A stretch of 64,000 bases of DNA from an uncultured bacterium (GTDB taxonomy: Bacteria; Verrucomicrobiota; Verrucomicrobiia; CAIQCK01). Shown piece by piece: positions 25,854-34,648 of this stretch. The position numbers and the translations under genes were made by a program. Position 1 is the stretch's first letter. Each line of letters begins with the position of its first letter. A model generated the notes under the pieces. The model had not been told where the DNA came from. It saw only the letters and a program-made list of their open reading frames with translations, and ran no database searches. The stretch covers positions 108,412 to 172,411 of the forward strand of contig CAIQCK010000101.1 in assembly GCA_903870275.1 (NCBI GenBank), given 5' to 3'.

Positions 25854-27419
25854 ATGAACTCAAGACGTCTTGCGAGCCTTGTGGCCATCTTCAGTCTCAT
25901 GCTCGCGCCGCTGGCGTTTGGCGCGGATACTGACACGCAACCGCCGCCCATCCTCACGCCGAAACCGTCGCCAAAGCCGCGCATCAACGGCGCCAAGGTG
26001 TTCGGAGTGCGACCGGGCCATCCGATCCTCTACACCATCGCCGCGACCGGCGAACGGCCGATGAAGTTCTCCGCAACGGGACTGCCGGAGGGCGCGCGGC
26101 TTGACGAACAGAGCGGGCACATCAGTGGTGCAATCGCGAAGCGCCGGACGTATCGCGTGATACTCCGAGCCGAGAACGCCGTGGGCCATGCCGAGCGCGA
26201 GTTGCGCATCGTCGTTGGTGACGACATCTGCCTCACGCCATTGTTGGGCTGCAATACGTGGGGCGGTTGGGGCGCCAGGGTGAAGGATGCCAATCTCCGC
26301 GCGGCGGCCGAAGCCATGGTCCGGCTGGGCTTGATCAACCACGGCTGGCAATACGTGAACATTGACGACGGCTGGCAAGGCAAACGCGGCGGCAAATACA
26401 ACGGCATCCAGCCGAACGAGAAGTTTCCGGACATGTGCGCGCTCACCGATTACATCCACAGTCTCGGCCTGAAGGCGGGCGTTTACTCGACGCCATGGGC
26501 CACGAGTTACGCCGGGTTTGTCGGCGGCTCCAGCAACGACCCGCAAGGCGTATGGGAGCGGCCCAAGCGCCCCCAGGACGGATGGCATGTCGGCAAAAAC
26601 CTTTTCGAATCCAACGACGCACGCCAATGGGCCGAGTGGGGCTTCGACTACGCCAAATACGATTGGGGCATAGACAGCGTCGAACTCACCCGCCGCATGG
26701 CCGGGGCGCTCGCAGCCCAGGATCGCGACATCGTGCTCGAGCTTTCCAACTCCGTGCCGCTGAAGCTCGCCGCCGAGTGCGTGGCCCTGTGCCAGTTGAC
26801 ACGCACGACCGGCGACCTGATTGACCTCTGGGATCGCTCGCAGATGGATGCGTCCGTGAGCCATTGGGCGGTCGGCATCCGAGAGGTGATGCTCGAGCAC
26901 GACGCCTACGCGCCGTTCCAGCACCCCGGCCATTGGAACCACGCCTGCAACCTGCGCGTCGGCCTGCTCGGCGGTTGGCGCGACAAACCTCTCACGCCCT
27001 CGCGGCTGACGCCTGACGAACAATACTCGCACGTCAGCCTCTGGTGTCTGTGGGGTTCGCCGATGATCATCGGCACGCCGATCGAACGGCTCGACGAGTT
27101 TACGTTGAGCCTGCTCACCAACGACGAGGTGCTCGATATCAACCAGGACCCGCTGGGCAAACAAGCCGTGCGCACCATGATCGCCAACGGCGGCGAAATC
27201 CTGATCAAGGAACTCGAAGACGGCACGAAGGCCGTGGGCATCTTCAATCCCGGCTCCGCCGCGACCTCTCTCACTGTGAACTGGTCGCAGCTCGGCGCGC
27301 ACGGCAAGCGAAAGGTCCGCGATCTCTGGCGGCAAAAAGACCTCGGCGTGTTCGAGAAGGAATTCTCCACTGTTGTGCAGCCTCACGGCGTGGTGTTGGT
27401 GCGGCTGACGGCGGAATGA
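25854..27419 (+). CDS. Secreted GH27-family alpha-galactosidase with N-terminal Ig-like domain
   Basis: 521 aa, signal peptide about 1-24. Residues about 45-125 form a putative Ig-like domain (ILYTIAATGERPMKFSATGL, SGHISG). The GH27 barrel follows: TPLLGCNTWGGWG (family WNSW region), HGWQYVNIDDGWQG, LGLKAGVYSTPWATSY, WGFDYAKYDWG with the nucleophile Asp, and RTTGDLIDLWD with the acid/base Asp. A C-terminal beta-sandwich ends ILIKELEDGTKAVGIFNPG. The enzyme removes terminal alpha-galactose (or N-acetylgalactosamine) from glycans. The conserved catalytic regions make this one of the safest functional calls in the region. It is expressed from a leaderless-type promoter. Confidence 0.9.
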   Translation: MNSRRLASLVAIFSLMLAPLAFGADTDTQPPPILTPKPSPKPRINGAKVFGVRPGHPILYTIAATGERPMKFSATGLPEGARLDEQSGHISGAIAKRRTYRVILRAENAVGHAERELRIVVGDDICLTPLLGCNTWGGWGARVKDANLRAAAEAMVRLGLINHGWQYVNIDDGWQGKRGGKYNGIQPNEKFPDMCALTDYIHSLGLKAGVYSTPWATSYAGFVGGSSNDPQGVWERPKRPQDGWHVGKNLFESNDARQWAEWGFDYAKYDWGIDSVELTRRMAGALAAQDRDIVLELSNSVPLKLAAECVALCQLTRTTGDLIDLWDRSQMDASVSHWAVGIREVMLEHDAYAPFQHPGHWNHACNLRVGLLGGWRDKPLTPSRLTPDEQYSHVSLWCLWGSPMIIGTPIERLDEFTLSLLTNDEVLDINQDPLGKQAVRTMIANGGEILIKELEDGTKAVGIFNPGSAATSLTVNWSQLGAHGKRKVRDLWRQKDLGVFEKEFSTVVQPHGVVLVRLTAE

Positions 27420-27442
27420 TGGCGGCCGGTGATTTTAGCCCC

Positions 27443-27472
27443 TTTACCGCCGTGCCTCGTGTCAGACATACT
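27443..27472 (+). promoter_or_regulatory. Strong-match leaderless promoter module 3
   Basis: TTTACC (27443-27448), 18-nt spacer and CATACT (27467-27472), 7 nt, then the ATG at 27480. It is preceded by GATTTTAGCCC as in module 1. Confidence 0.75.
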
Positions 27473-27479
27473 GCCAAGG

Positions 27480-29816
27480 ATGAGAACTGGCATCATTTTC
27501 ACGTTGGCGTTTGTCTTCGCGACCGTCGCTGAAGTCCACGCCGCTAACACCGACACCACCATCCATCTTCGCAGTTTCCTGTGCGAGACGCCGCTGGGCC
27601 GGGCACACCGGCCGGCAACGGTTTCGGCTGTGATTGACAACACCGGCGATGCATCGGCCAAGGTGACGGCGCAACTCGTTCTTCCTGCGGGCATCCGGAC
27701 GCTTGGCGGCAGCACGAACATGACCGCGCGCGTCGAAGGCAATGCCGAACGCAAACTGACGTGGAAGATCGAGGCGGCTGAGGCCGCGTCGTATGAACTG
27801 AAGCTCCAACTTTGCGTGGCCGGCTCCACGGTGACGAACGCTACCGTTGCGATGCAGTTTCTGCCGGAGATGACGACGCGGAAGCTGCCCTACATTCCCG
27901 AACCGGTGCCGGCGCAAACGAAAATCCTCGTCGGTGCGCACAACTGCCCGTTGTGGGAGGCGGACAAGCCGCACATGTGGGCCAACATCCTCAAGCACCC
28001 GGAGCGCACGCCCGTCCTCGGTTTCTACGCGCAGGAGAACCCGGAGGTCGCCGACTGGGAAACGAAATGGGCGGTCGAGCACGGCGTCTCGTTCTTCATC
28101 TATTGCTGGTATCGCTCCAGCCAGGGCGAGCCGGTGAAGATGCATTTCGGCAGCGCCATTCACGACGCGCTGTTCAAGTCGCGGTTCGCGGACAAGATGA
28201 AATTCACCATCATGTGGGAGAACCAGAGTCGCGGCATGGCGGGCGTCGCCGACGAGCGCGACCTGATGACCAATCTCCTGCCGTTCTGGATGGAGAACTA
28301 CTTCAAGAATCCCGGCTACCTGAAGGTGGACAACAAGCCGGTGCTCTTCATCTACCGGCCGGAGTTCCTCATCAAAGACCTCGGCAGCATCGAGGCCGTG
28401 CAGCGGGCATTTGAGAAGATGCGGCAGGCGTGCCGCGACGCGGGCTTCGCAGGACTCTATCTGCTCGGCGAATATCGCGGACTCGACGCGCGGCATCTGG
28501 CGCTCATGAAGCAGATCGGCCTCGACTACTCGTTCGCGTATTGCTGGCCCGTACCGAACAGCCCGACGCCGCAACAGGCCATCGAGACGCAGATGGAGGA
28601 CATTCACAAAACGCAGGCGCTCGGCATCCTGCCGCAGGTCGTCACGGTCTCGCAGGCGTGGAGCGGATGGCGCGACGAGGGCAGCATCTGGAAAATTCCG
28701 CCGCGCGACTTCGAGTCGCTGTTGCGCCAGGCGAAGGAGTTCATCGGCACGCTCCCCTCCGGCGAACTCGGCAGCAAGATGCTCTTGCTCGACAACTGGA
28801 ACGAGTGGGGCGAAGGCCATTACATTGCGCCGTATCGCGAGTATGGCTTCGGCTACCTCGACGCCGTGCGCAACGTCTTCGCCAACGCGCGCGAGCCGCA
28901 CGTGGACCTCCTGCCGGAAGACATCGGCCGCGGCCCTTATGACAAGGCCTACTGGAGTTGGACGCAGCGCAACGACGAACTGCGCAAGCTGACCTCGAAG
29001 AAAGTTCTCAAAGCTGGCGCTCCGGAGGACGGCCTCATCGGCTGGTGGGCATTTGACGAAGCGAAGGATGCTCCCGTCGCGCTCGATTACTCCGGTCATC
29101 GCTTGGGGGGCGTGCTTCACTTTGCGGACGGCTCCCCTCACCCTGGCCCTCTCCCCTCGCAAGCGAGGGGAGAGGGAAGCCTGCCGCTGTCACCACCGAG
29201 CGGAACAAACAGTTCGACGACTCTTCACGCGAAGAGCCTCTCCCTCGCCCCGCGTCAGCGGGGAGAGGGTCGGGGTGAGGGGCTGTGGCGTACCAAAGGA
29301 CTCGATGGCAACGCCCTCGTCTGCGAGGGCGGCTGCGTCATCGTCGAGAACAGTCCCCTGCTCTCCCCCACCAACGCGTTGACCATCGAATGTTGGGTCA
29401 AGGCCGACGCCGGCCCGCTGCGCAACAACTGGATCGTGAACCGCGTCTTCGGCGGAGACGCGGCCTCGGGTTATCGTTTGGGCGTGGTCGAGGGCAAGCC
29501 GTGCTTCCAGATTCCGTTGAAGCCGTGGACCCATCATCTCGTCGCCAACACTCCGCTGCCGGCCGGACAGTGGACCCATCTTGCCGGCACGTTCGACGGC
29601 CAGACCATGCGGCTCTACATGAACGGCGAGGAATGCGGCACCATGCCCCGCCCCGCCCCCATCAAACCCAACTCATTTCATCTCTGTCTCGGCAACTACG
29701 AGATCGCCCACCCCGCCCACTTCAACGGATTGCTCGATGAGGTGCGGCTCTACTCCCGCGCCCTGACCCCCGAAGAAATCCGCCAGCATTACCACGTCGT
29801 GACTGGACGGCACTGA
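27480..29816 (+). CDS. Secreted WbsX/GH99-like protein with C-terminal LamG domain and an in-frame repeat insertion
   Basis: 778 aa from the ATG at 27480; an upstream in-frame start would lie inside the promoter. Signal peptide about 1-22. Residues about 25-130 are a beta domain; the WbsX/GH99-like barrel runs from about 145 to 480 with TKILVGAHNCPLWEAD, GVSFFIYCWYRSS, PGYLKVDNKPVLFIYRPEF and LLLDNWNEWGEGHYI. From about 515 a LamG/concanavalin-like domain starts (DGLIGWWAFDEAKD), is interrupted by about 50 residues encoded by a palindromic repeat at 29133-29282, and resumes with GNALVCEGGCVIVENSP and GQWTHLAGTFDGQTM. The frame is kept across the insertion. It is the third WbsX-type gene of the region. 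Confidence 0.85.
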   Translation: MRTGIIFTLAFVFATVAEVHAANTDTTIHLRSFLCETPLGRAHRPATVSAVIDNTGDASAKVTAQLVLPAGIRTLGGSTNMTARVEGNAERKLTWKIEAAEAASYELKLQLCVAGSTVTNATVAMQFLPEMTTRKLPYIPEPVPAQTKILVGAHNCPLWEADKPHMWANILKHPERTPVLGFYAQENPEVADWETKWAVEHGVSFFIYCWYRSSQGEPVKMHFGSAIHDALFKSRFADKMKFTIMWENQSRGMAGVADERDLMTNLLPFWMENYFKNPGYLKVDNKPVLFIYRPEFLIKDLGSIEAVQRAFEKMRQACRDAGFAGLYLLGEYRGLDARHLALMKQIGLDYSFAYCWPVPNSPTPQQAIETQMEDIHKTQALGILPQVVTVSQAWSGWRDEGSIWKIPPRDFESLLRQAKEFIGTLPSGELGSKMLLLDNWNEWGEGHYIAPYREYGFGYLDAVRNVFANAREPHVDLLPEDIGRGPYDKAYWSWTQRNDELRKLTSKKVLKAGAPEDGLIGWWAFDEAKDAPVALDYSGHRLGGVLHFADGSPHPGPLPSQARGEGSLPLSPPSGTNSSTTLHAKSLSLAPRQRGEGRGEGLWRTKGLDGNALVCEGGCVIVENSPLLSPTNALTIECWVKADAGPLRNNWIVNRVFGGDAASGYRLGVVEGKPCFQIPLKPWTHHLVANTPLPAGQWTHLAGTFDGQTMRLYMNGEECGTMPRPAPIKPNSFHLCLGNYEIAHPAHFNGLLDEVRLYSRALTPEEIRQHYHVVTGRH
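29133..29282. repeat. REP-like palindromic repeat pair inside a coding sequence
   Basis: Two GC-rich half elements face each other. The left one (29133-29176) contains CTCTCCCCTCGC followed by its inverse GCGAGGGGAGAG; the right one (29237-29282) contains GCCCCGCG-TCAGCGGGG and ends AGAGGGTCGGGGTGAGGGG, the inverse of the left outer arm. Dispersed elements with this look are frequent in bacterial genomes. It adds Pro/Gly/Arg-rich residues to the LamG domain without breaking the frame. Confidence 0.85.
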
Positions 29817-29936
29817 GCCGTGGTCGAATCCCCGTAACAATGGCTAGTCTGCGTTTGTCGGCAGCCGGAGTTGAAACGCCAGCCCATTCTCGCACTGTCC
29901 CGTCGGGTCAGCATCCGCGCACGCCGCAGTCTAACG

Positions 29937-31676
29937 TCACTCCGCAGGCGCGGCCTTTGGGACAGCACCTGTGGGAGATGGTTGCTCGGTTTTAGCTGTT
30001 TCGTGTGGTGCCGGCTCTGACACAAGTGCATTAAGTAACTGATCGAAATTCACAACCAGCTTATTCAGCACAAAGCGGTACAACCCCTTCTTTATCTTTG
30101 TGATTTTGCCGAGCGTGGTCCATCTCTTCAGGATTTGCGAACTGAGCGATACTTCCGACGGTGTATCACCCATGCCGGCATAGCCTCTGAGTTCCTTAGG
30201 CGTCAAATATCCATTGTGATAGTCCATCTGCATTTTGCTTGCAAATTCCAAAAGCTCCTCTTCTTCGACCGGAGAAAGCTGCTTGGAATCCTTCCCCTCA
30301 CCAAGAAGAATCCGCACCCACCGTCTGAGCACGATTTGATCGTTTTGCTGGTAGTAGAATATCGGGCCATTAAGATCGGCGAGCACCTCGGCAAATATGC
30401 GTGACGATTCACCATCAACATATTGCCGAATGGCTGAGACTGTATGCCCACGCCAGAGAACCAAAGCGTGTGCGATTAGTGCCTTGTGCTCGTCGTGATA
30501 CATCTCCTTGAGTCGGTGAAACACTCGAAGATGCTGACGATCCTGCGAACCCCCGTAAAGATAAAGACGCCATCGGCCATACCTGCCGCCTTTTTCTAGC
30601 ACAACTTCCGGAGGCCGCATGCCACTACGCAATGAGTCCGAGAAGATTAGATTCTTTCCCCGACCAAGTTCATCTACAACACCAGCCAGACGCAAGGCCT
30701 CCATCAGAACCTTGTTGATGGTCTTGTGACTGCGAGAGAACCATTTATTTGCGAAGTACTGTGACTCCGGCAGGCACAGATTGCTGATGCACAGTTTGTC
30801 GGGAAAGAGTTCCAAGATAACGTCTCCATCCCCGTCGAAATAGGCAGCATGGGCGACTGCGTTGGCGAAACCCTCCTTTAGGGCCTTCAGTGGGTACGGA
30901 TCGAATGCAAGACCGAGTTGATTCCTTGACCACGACTGCACGGACGCAAGACAACTGGGCGTTAGAAGCCCAAAAAGGCCAAAGTATGTGTCGTTCGAAA
31001 TGGGTGTTCCATCTCGATCGTACTTAACAACACGGTATTTGAGGTCGCCAAAGAGAATTCGCTGGGTATTCGTGTTTCGAATTCCTATCCGTTTCAGGGC
31101 GTCATCGGATCCCAGTTTATCAACCGACTCAAGAGTTGTTCCTCGCCTCCTTTCAGACACGGTTTTCGCAAACCCATCAACCATTCCCTTGTCATAATCA
31201 CCTATACGAATTTGCGCCGAGAAATCTGTAAGACCCGGCAAAGCGACTGTAAGTTGCATTGCTTCATCTGGGGTCATCACTTCAATTGTTGTTCCTGCTG
31301 CTTTGTATGCGGAGTTGTTCCAATAGACCACATTGCCGGGGTTTGCAAATTGTATGAGAATGAACCACTTCCCCACAGTCTCGTGACATGTGATACCCAA
31401 GCAGGTGATTTTGGGATCAAGAAATTTGTTTATGTGTTGAGAAACAATCTCTTCGGTCTTTTTCGCCCAACTCGCGTTGTGGCCGGCTAAAGAGCCATCG
31501 TCACAAACGCCAATACATAACCAGTGGTTGTCACTGGTCGCACGATTCGAAAAAGCGCTGATCTTCTTCCCATATTCCTGATCCCAAGACCGTTTGAGTT
31601 CGACATTTGAGGCGTCGATCTCTGTCAAGGAGCTGCTTCGAAGGCGCTCAACAAGTTCTTCTTCAGTTAAAATCAT
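29937..31676 (-). CDS. ATP-binding protein of the AlbA/Schlafen-like (putative DNA-binding) family
   Basis: 579 aa from the ATG at 31676. Residues about 10-110 fit the AlbA_2/Schlafen domain (NVELKRSWDQEYGKKISAFSN, then LCIGVCDDGSLAGHN). A GHKL-like ATPase half follows at about 290-370: ALKEGFANAVAHAAYFDGDG, ILELFPDKLCISN and KVLMEALRLAGVVDELGRG. The C-terminus is winged-helix-like (SSQILKRWTTLGKITKIKKGL) with a Pro-rich tail. Such proteins are usually regulators or defence-associated. Base composition is clearly more AT-rich than either neighbour and it interrupts a + strand sugar region, so it was probably acquired horizontally. Function unknown. Confidence 0.8.
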   Translation of the reverse strand: MILTEEELVERLRSSSLTEIDASNVELKRSWDQEYGKKISAFSNRATSDNHWLCIGVCDDGSLAGHNASWAKKTEEIVSQHINKFLDPKITCLGITCHETVGKWFILIQFANPGNVVYWNNSAYKAAGTTIEVMTPDEAMQLTVALPGLTDFSAQIRIGDYDKGMVDGFAKTVSERRRGTTLESVDKLGSDDALKRIGIRNTNTQRILFGDLKYRVVKYDRDGTPISNDTYFGLFGLLTPSCLASVQSWSRNQLGLAFDPYPLKALKEGFANAVAHAAYFDGDGDVILELFPDKLCISNLCLPESQYFANKWFSRSHKTINKVLMEALRLAGVVDELGRGKNLIFSDSLRSGMRPPEVVLEKGGRYGRWRLYLYGGSQDRQHLRVFHRLKEMYHDEHKALIAHALVLWRGHTVSAIRQYVDGESSRIFAEVLADLNGPIFYYQQNDQIVLRRWVRILLGEGKDSKQLSPVEEEELLEFASKMQMDYHNGYLTPKELRGYAGMGDTPSEVSLSSQILKRWTTLGKITKIKKGLYRFVLNKLVVNFDQLLNALVSEPAPHETAKTEQPSPTGAVPKAAPAE

Positions 31677-31783
31677 GGCCGTTCGAAAACCTTTATGTGA
31701 CGTTTGTTTCAGCCTCAACCGCTGTCGAAAGAGCCAGAGCCTTTGCCCTGACTCTTTCACCCGGGTCGCGGGGTCGTGATTCT

Positions 31784-31909
31784 TTATCTCGCCATGCACT
31801 CGACGGTGCCGCACCATTCTTTTTGGGCTTCGTCAAGGAGGGCGCAGACGCGGAACCAATACTGGGTGCCGCTGACGAGTCCTTGGGGGATGTAGATGCC
31901 GCGCAGGCG
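31784..31909 (-). pseudogene. Short fibronectin-type-III-like remnant
   Basis: On the minus strand this stretch reads GLVSGTQYWFRVCALLDEAQ and ends at a stop at 31784-31786. G-L-x-x-G-T-x-Y-x-F-R-V is the classic end of an Fn3 domain. No start or upstream domain remains in frame, so it looks like the left-over 3' end of a deleted gene. Confidence 0.5.
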
Positions 31910-32038
31910 GGGACTCGGTCGTAATTCGGGCTAATCATGTTTGCCCTTCATTTCTCCTTGGGCCGGAGTTTGCAACTGGCCCCGGCCATTGTCCAGAAGG
32001 TTTTTGAGGGGAATCTGACCGCGAAAACCCGGAAGGGA

Positions 32039-32126
32039 AGCCACGGATACACACGGATGGAACACGGATACGAAAACCAACCCGGTACATTCCCCTATCC
32101 GTGTTTATCCGTGTTCATCCGTGGCT
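32039..32126. repeat. Imperfect inverted repeat of CACGGATAC/ATCCGTG units
   Basis: AGCCACGGATACACACGGAT at the left arm is mirrored by ATCCGTGTTCATCCGTGGCT at the right arm around a short centre, giving a long imperfect hairpin. Each arm itself repeats the CACGGAT unit three times. Dispersed repeats of this kind are common in intergenic DNA. It lies between the Fn3 remnant and the MFS promoter. Confidence 0.8.
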
Positions 32127-32197
32127 CAACCTCCGGATTTGTCTTGTGGCTGCCCACCCGCCGCTAACGGCATCCACATGGTCGCGATTTTCATCCC

Positions 32198-32227
32198 TTT
32201 ACCGCGAGGCGCGGCGTGACGCATACT
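32198..32227 (+). promoter_or_regulatory. Strong-match leaderless promoter module 4
   Basis: TTTACC (32198-32203), 18-nt spacer and CATACT (32222-32227), 7 nt, then the ATG at 32235. The upstream sequence GCGATTTTCATCCC and the spacer GGCGTGACG match module 1, and about 40 nt further upstream it also resembles module 2 (CGCTAAC, TCCACA). Confidence 0.78.
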
Positions 32228-32234
32228 GCGGCGA

Positions 32235-33536
32235 ATGAGTTCCACCAGCACCCAGAGCAGTTTGCCGGCATCTGCCGCGCAAACGCCGCCGTTTCATCGG
32301 CATTACAAATGGGAGCTGCTGTTCCTGCTCTGCCTTGCGTTCTTCTTCCATCAAGGCGACCGGGCCATCTTCGGTGTGGTGATCTCGCAGATTCGCACGG
32401 ACCTCGGGCTCAGCGATGGGCAGCTTGGCATGGTCGGCACGATCTTGTTCCTGATGCTGGCGCTGACGATGCCGTTCGCCGGCTACGTCGGCGACAAGTG
32501 GAAGAAGAACTGGATCATCACGTGCAGCCTGATGTTCTGGAGCACGGCGACGATTTTCACCGGCTGCGCGCAGGGCATCGTGGGGCTGATCATGCTGCGC
32601 AGCGTGGCGACGGCGGGCGGCGAGGCATTCTACGCGCCGGCGGCGTATCCGTTGATGGCGAAGTTCCATCATCGCACGCGCGCGATGGCGTTGTCGCTGC
32701 ACCAGGGCGCTCTCTACGTCGGCGTGATGACAAGCGGCTTCCTCGGCGGCTGGATCGCCCAGAACTGGGGATGGCGCTCGGCGTTCTACGTCTTCGGCGG
32801 CTGCGGCATCCTGCTGGGGATCGTCTTCCTCTTCCGGCTCCGGGACACACCCGATGCCGCGCCCGCCGACACGGCGCAACCGCCCGGCATTCGCGGCTTG
32901 TTGCAGGCGCTCGGCATCGTCTTCCGCATCCCGACGGCGATCATGTTGATGCTGGGATTGACGGCCATTGTCTTCGTGAACAACGGCTTCATGGTCTGGG
33001 GGCCGGAGTTCCTGCGCGAGAAAGCCAACCTCACCCTCGCGCAGGCCGGCGGCTACTCGATGTTCTGGCATCACCTGCCCGCGCTCATCGGCATCAGCAT
33101 CGGCGGGCCGCTGTCGGATCGGTGGGTGCTGAAACGCAACACGGCGCGGCTGGAACTCCAGGCCGTGGCGATGGCCCTCGGCGTGCCGTGCATTGTGCTG
33201 ATGGCGCTTGCGCCAAGCCTGACGACCGCATGCGTCGGACTGGCGTTATTCGGTTTGTTCCGGGGGCTGTATGAGTCCAACACCCACGCCGCGTTGTTCG
33301 ACGTGATCGAGCCGCGACATCGCGCCTCGGCGGTGGCCATTACGGTCATGTTTGCGTTCCTGGTCGGATCAACCTCGTCGTGGCTGCTCGGCAAGAGTCG
33401 CGAAATCTTCGGCACGGCCCACGGCCTCTCGTATGGCTTCGCCGGCCTGTCGCTCGCGTATCTGATCGGGGCCGCCGCCGTGACGATGGCTCGCGTGAGG
33501 TTTTTCAAGCGCGACCGGATTGCCGAAGAAGCTTGA
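32235..33536 (+). CDS. MFS transporter (sugar or sugar-acid importer-like)
   Basis: 433 aa with about 12 hydrophobic segments in two groups of six around a central loop near residues 205-220 (RLRDTPDAAP). MFS signatures include FAGYVGDKWKKNW (loop 2-3) and GDRAIFGVVISQIRTDLGLSDGQ in the first helix region, typical of the anion:cation symporter/hexuronate branch. Inner membrane. The gene is separated from the sugar region by the Schlafen-like gene, but its promoter matches those of the 13057, 25854 and 27480 genes, so it probably imports the products of those enzymes. Substrate not determinable. Confidence 0.88.
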   Translation: MSSTSTQSSLPASAAQTPPFHRHYKWELLFLLCLAFFFHQGDRAIFGVVISQIRTDLGLSDGQLGMVGTILFLMLALTMPFAGYVGDKWKKNWIITCSLMFWSTATIFTGCAQGIVGLIMLRSVATAGGEAFYAPAAYPLMAKFHHRTRAMALSLHQGALYVGVMTSGFLGGWIAQNWGWRSAFYVFGGCGILLGIVFLFRLRDTPDAAPADTAQPPGIRGLLQALGIVFRIPTAIMLMLGLTAIVFVNNGFMVWGPEFLREKANLTLAQAGGYSMFWHHLPALIGISIGGPLSDRWVLKRNTARLELQAVAMALGVPCIVLMALAPSLTTACVGLALFGLFRGLYESNTHAALFDVIEPRHRASAVAITVMFAFLVGSTSSWLLGKSREIFGTAHGLSYGFAGLSLAYLIGAAAVTMARVRFFKRDRIAEEA

Positions 33537-33628
33537 AGTGAGCGGTCGAAAGCAGATTTAATCCACCAACAAGCGCAGCGTTGTTTCCGCCAATGAAACC
33601 GATTCGTGCCCGACAGGAGAACAGAGCC

Positions 33629-34648
33629 ATGACCCACCGCCGCCGATTCTTTCACCACTGGAGCGCCGTCGCGCTGACGACAGCTCTCGCCGCCGTCTCC
33701 GCATGGGCCGCCGATGACCTGCGCGAGGAACTCAAGAAGGTGCCCTACAAGATTCTCTACGAGACCTGTCACAACGGGAACGGGGAGATTTACCAGATCA
33801 ATGCCGACGGCTCGAATCCGGTCAACCTCACCAAGACGCCGAACTCCAACGAAGGCTATCCGCAGGTTTCGCGCGACGGCACGAAGATCGCGTTCATCGC
33901 GGACGAAGGCGAGGGCGAAGCGAAATCGCGCAACGTGTATATCATGAACCGGGACGGCACAGGCCGCACGCTCGTCGTCAAACACGCGCGCTACCCGTTC
34001 TGGAACGCCGCCGGCACCGGCCTCTACTACGCGCCCGACGAGCAGGAGCAGTTCAGCATCCGCGACTACGCGTCGAAAGGCTTGTGTCTCTATGATCTCG
34101 CCACGCGAAAAGCCACGCCCCACCCCAACCCGGAACTCCTGCATCTCTACAACCTCTGCTGCACGCCGGACGGCAAATGGATTCTGGGCACCGTTCACGC
34201 GGGCATGAACTTCAAGCACGCCATCCTCGCCGTCGAGGTCAATGGCAACGGGGTGTTCAACCTCAAGATCCCGGGCTGCCGCCCCGATGTCAGCCCCGAT
34301 GGCAAACATGTCTCCTGGAACGCGAGCGACTTCACCATCCGCGTCGGCGACCTGGACTTCAGCGGGCCGGAACCGAAAATCATCAATCAACACGACGTCG
34401 TGGCCAGCCAGAAACCGGTGGAGGTTTATCAGTCCGATTGGTCGCCCGACGGCCGCTACATCGCCTACACCAGCGGCACGAAGACGGAAAAGAAACTGGG
34501 ACCGGCGCCGGAACTCATCGGGGTCGAAGCGCCCGGATGGAACATCTTCGTTGCCGACGCCAACGCGACCAACCGTTGTGTGCAAGTCACCACCGACGGC
34601 TGTTCCAACAAGGAACCCGACTGGGCGCCCCTGCCCTCGCGCAAATGA
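33629..34648 (+). CDS. Secreted PD40/TolB-like beta-propeller protein, copy 1
   Basis: 339 aa from the ATG at 33629, with AGGAGA about 10 nt upstream. Signal peptide ending VSAWAAD. Repeated PD40 units: EIYQINADGSNPVNLT, YPQVSRDGTKIAFIADEGEG, GCRPDVSPDGKHVSW and SDWSPDGRYIAYTSGT. Seen together they form a WD40-like propeller as in TolB. The final codons plus stop overlap the next start (ATGA), and the following gene is a clear tandem duplicate. Such proteins are often periplasmic scaffolds; no catalytic motif is visible. Confidence 0.85.
   Translation: MTHRRRFFHHWSAVALTTALAAVSAWAADDLREELKKVPYKILYETCHNGNGEIYQINADGSNPVNLTKTPNSNEGYPQVSRDGTKIAFIADEGEGEAKSRNVYIMNRDGTGRTLVVKHARYPFWNAAGTGLYYAPDEQEQFSIRDYASKGLCLYDLATRKATPHPNPELLHLYNLCCTPDGKWILGTVHAGMNFKHAILAVEVNGNGVFNLKIPGCRPDVSPDGKHVSWNASDFTIRVGDLDFSGPEPKIINQHDVVASQKPVEVYQSDWSPDGRYIAYTSGTKTEKKLGPAPELIGVEAPGWNIFVADANATNRCVQVTTDGCSNKEPDWAPLPSRK

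Noticed and set aside
31607..31924. Small + strand gene between the ATPase gene and the MFS gene
   Set aside because: It is antisense to the Fn3-like remnant and to the start of the ATPase gene, and shows no conserved sequence.
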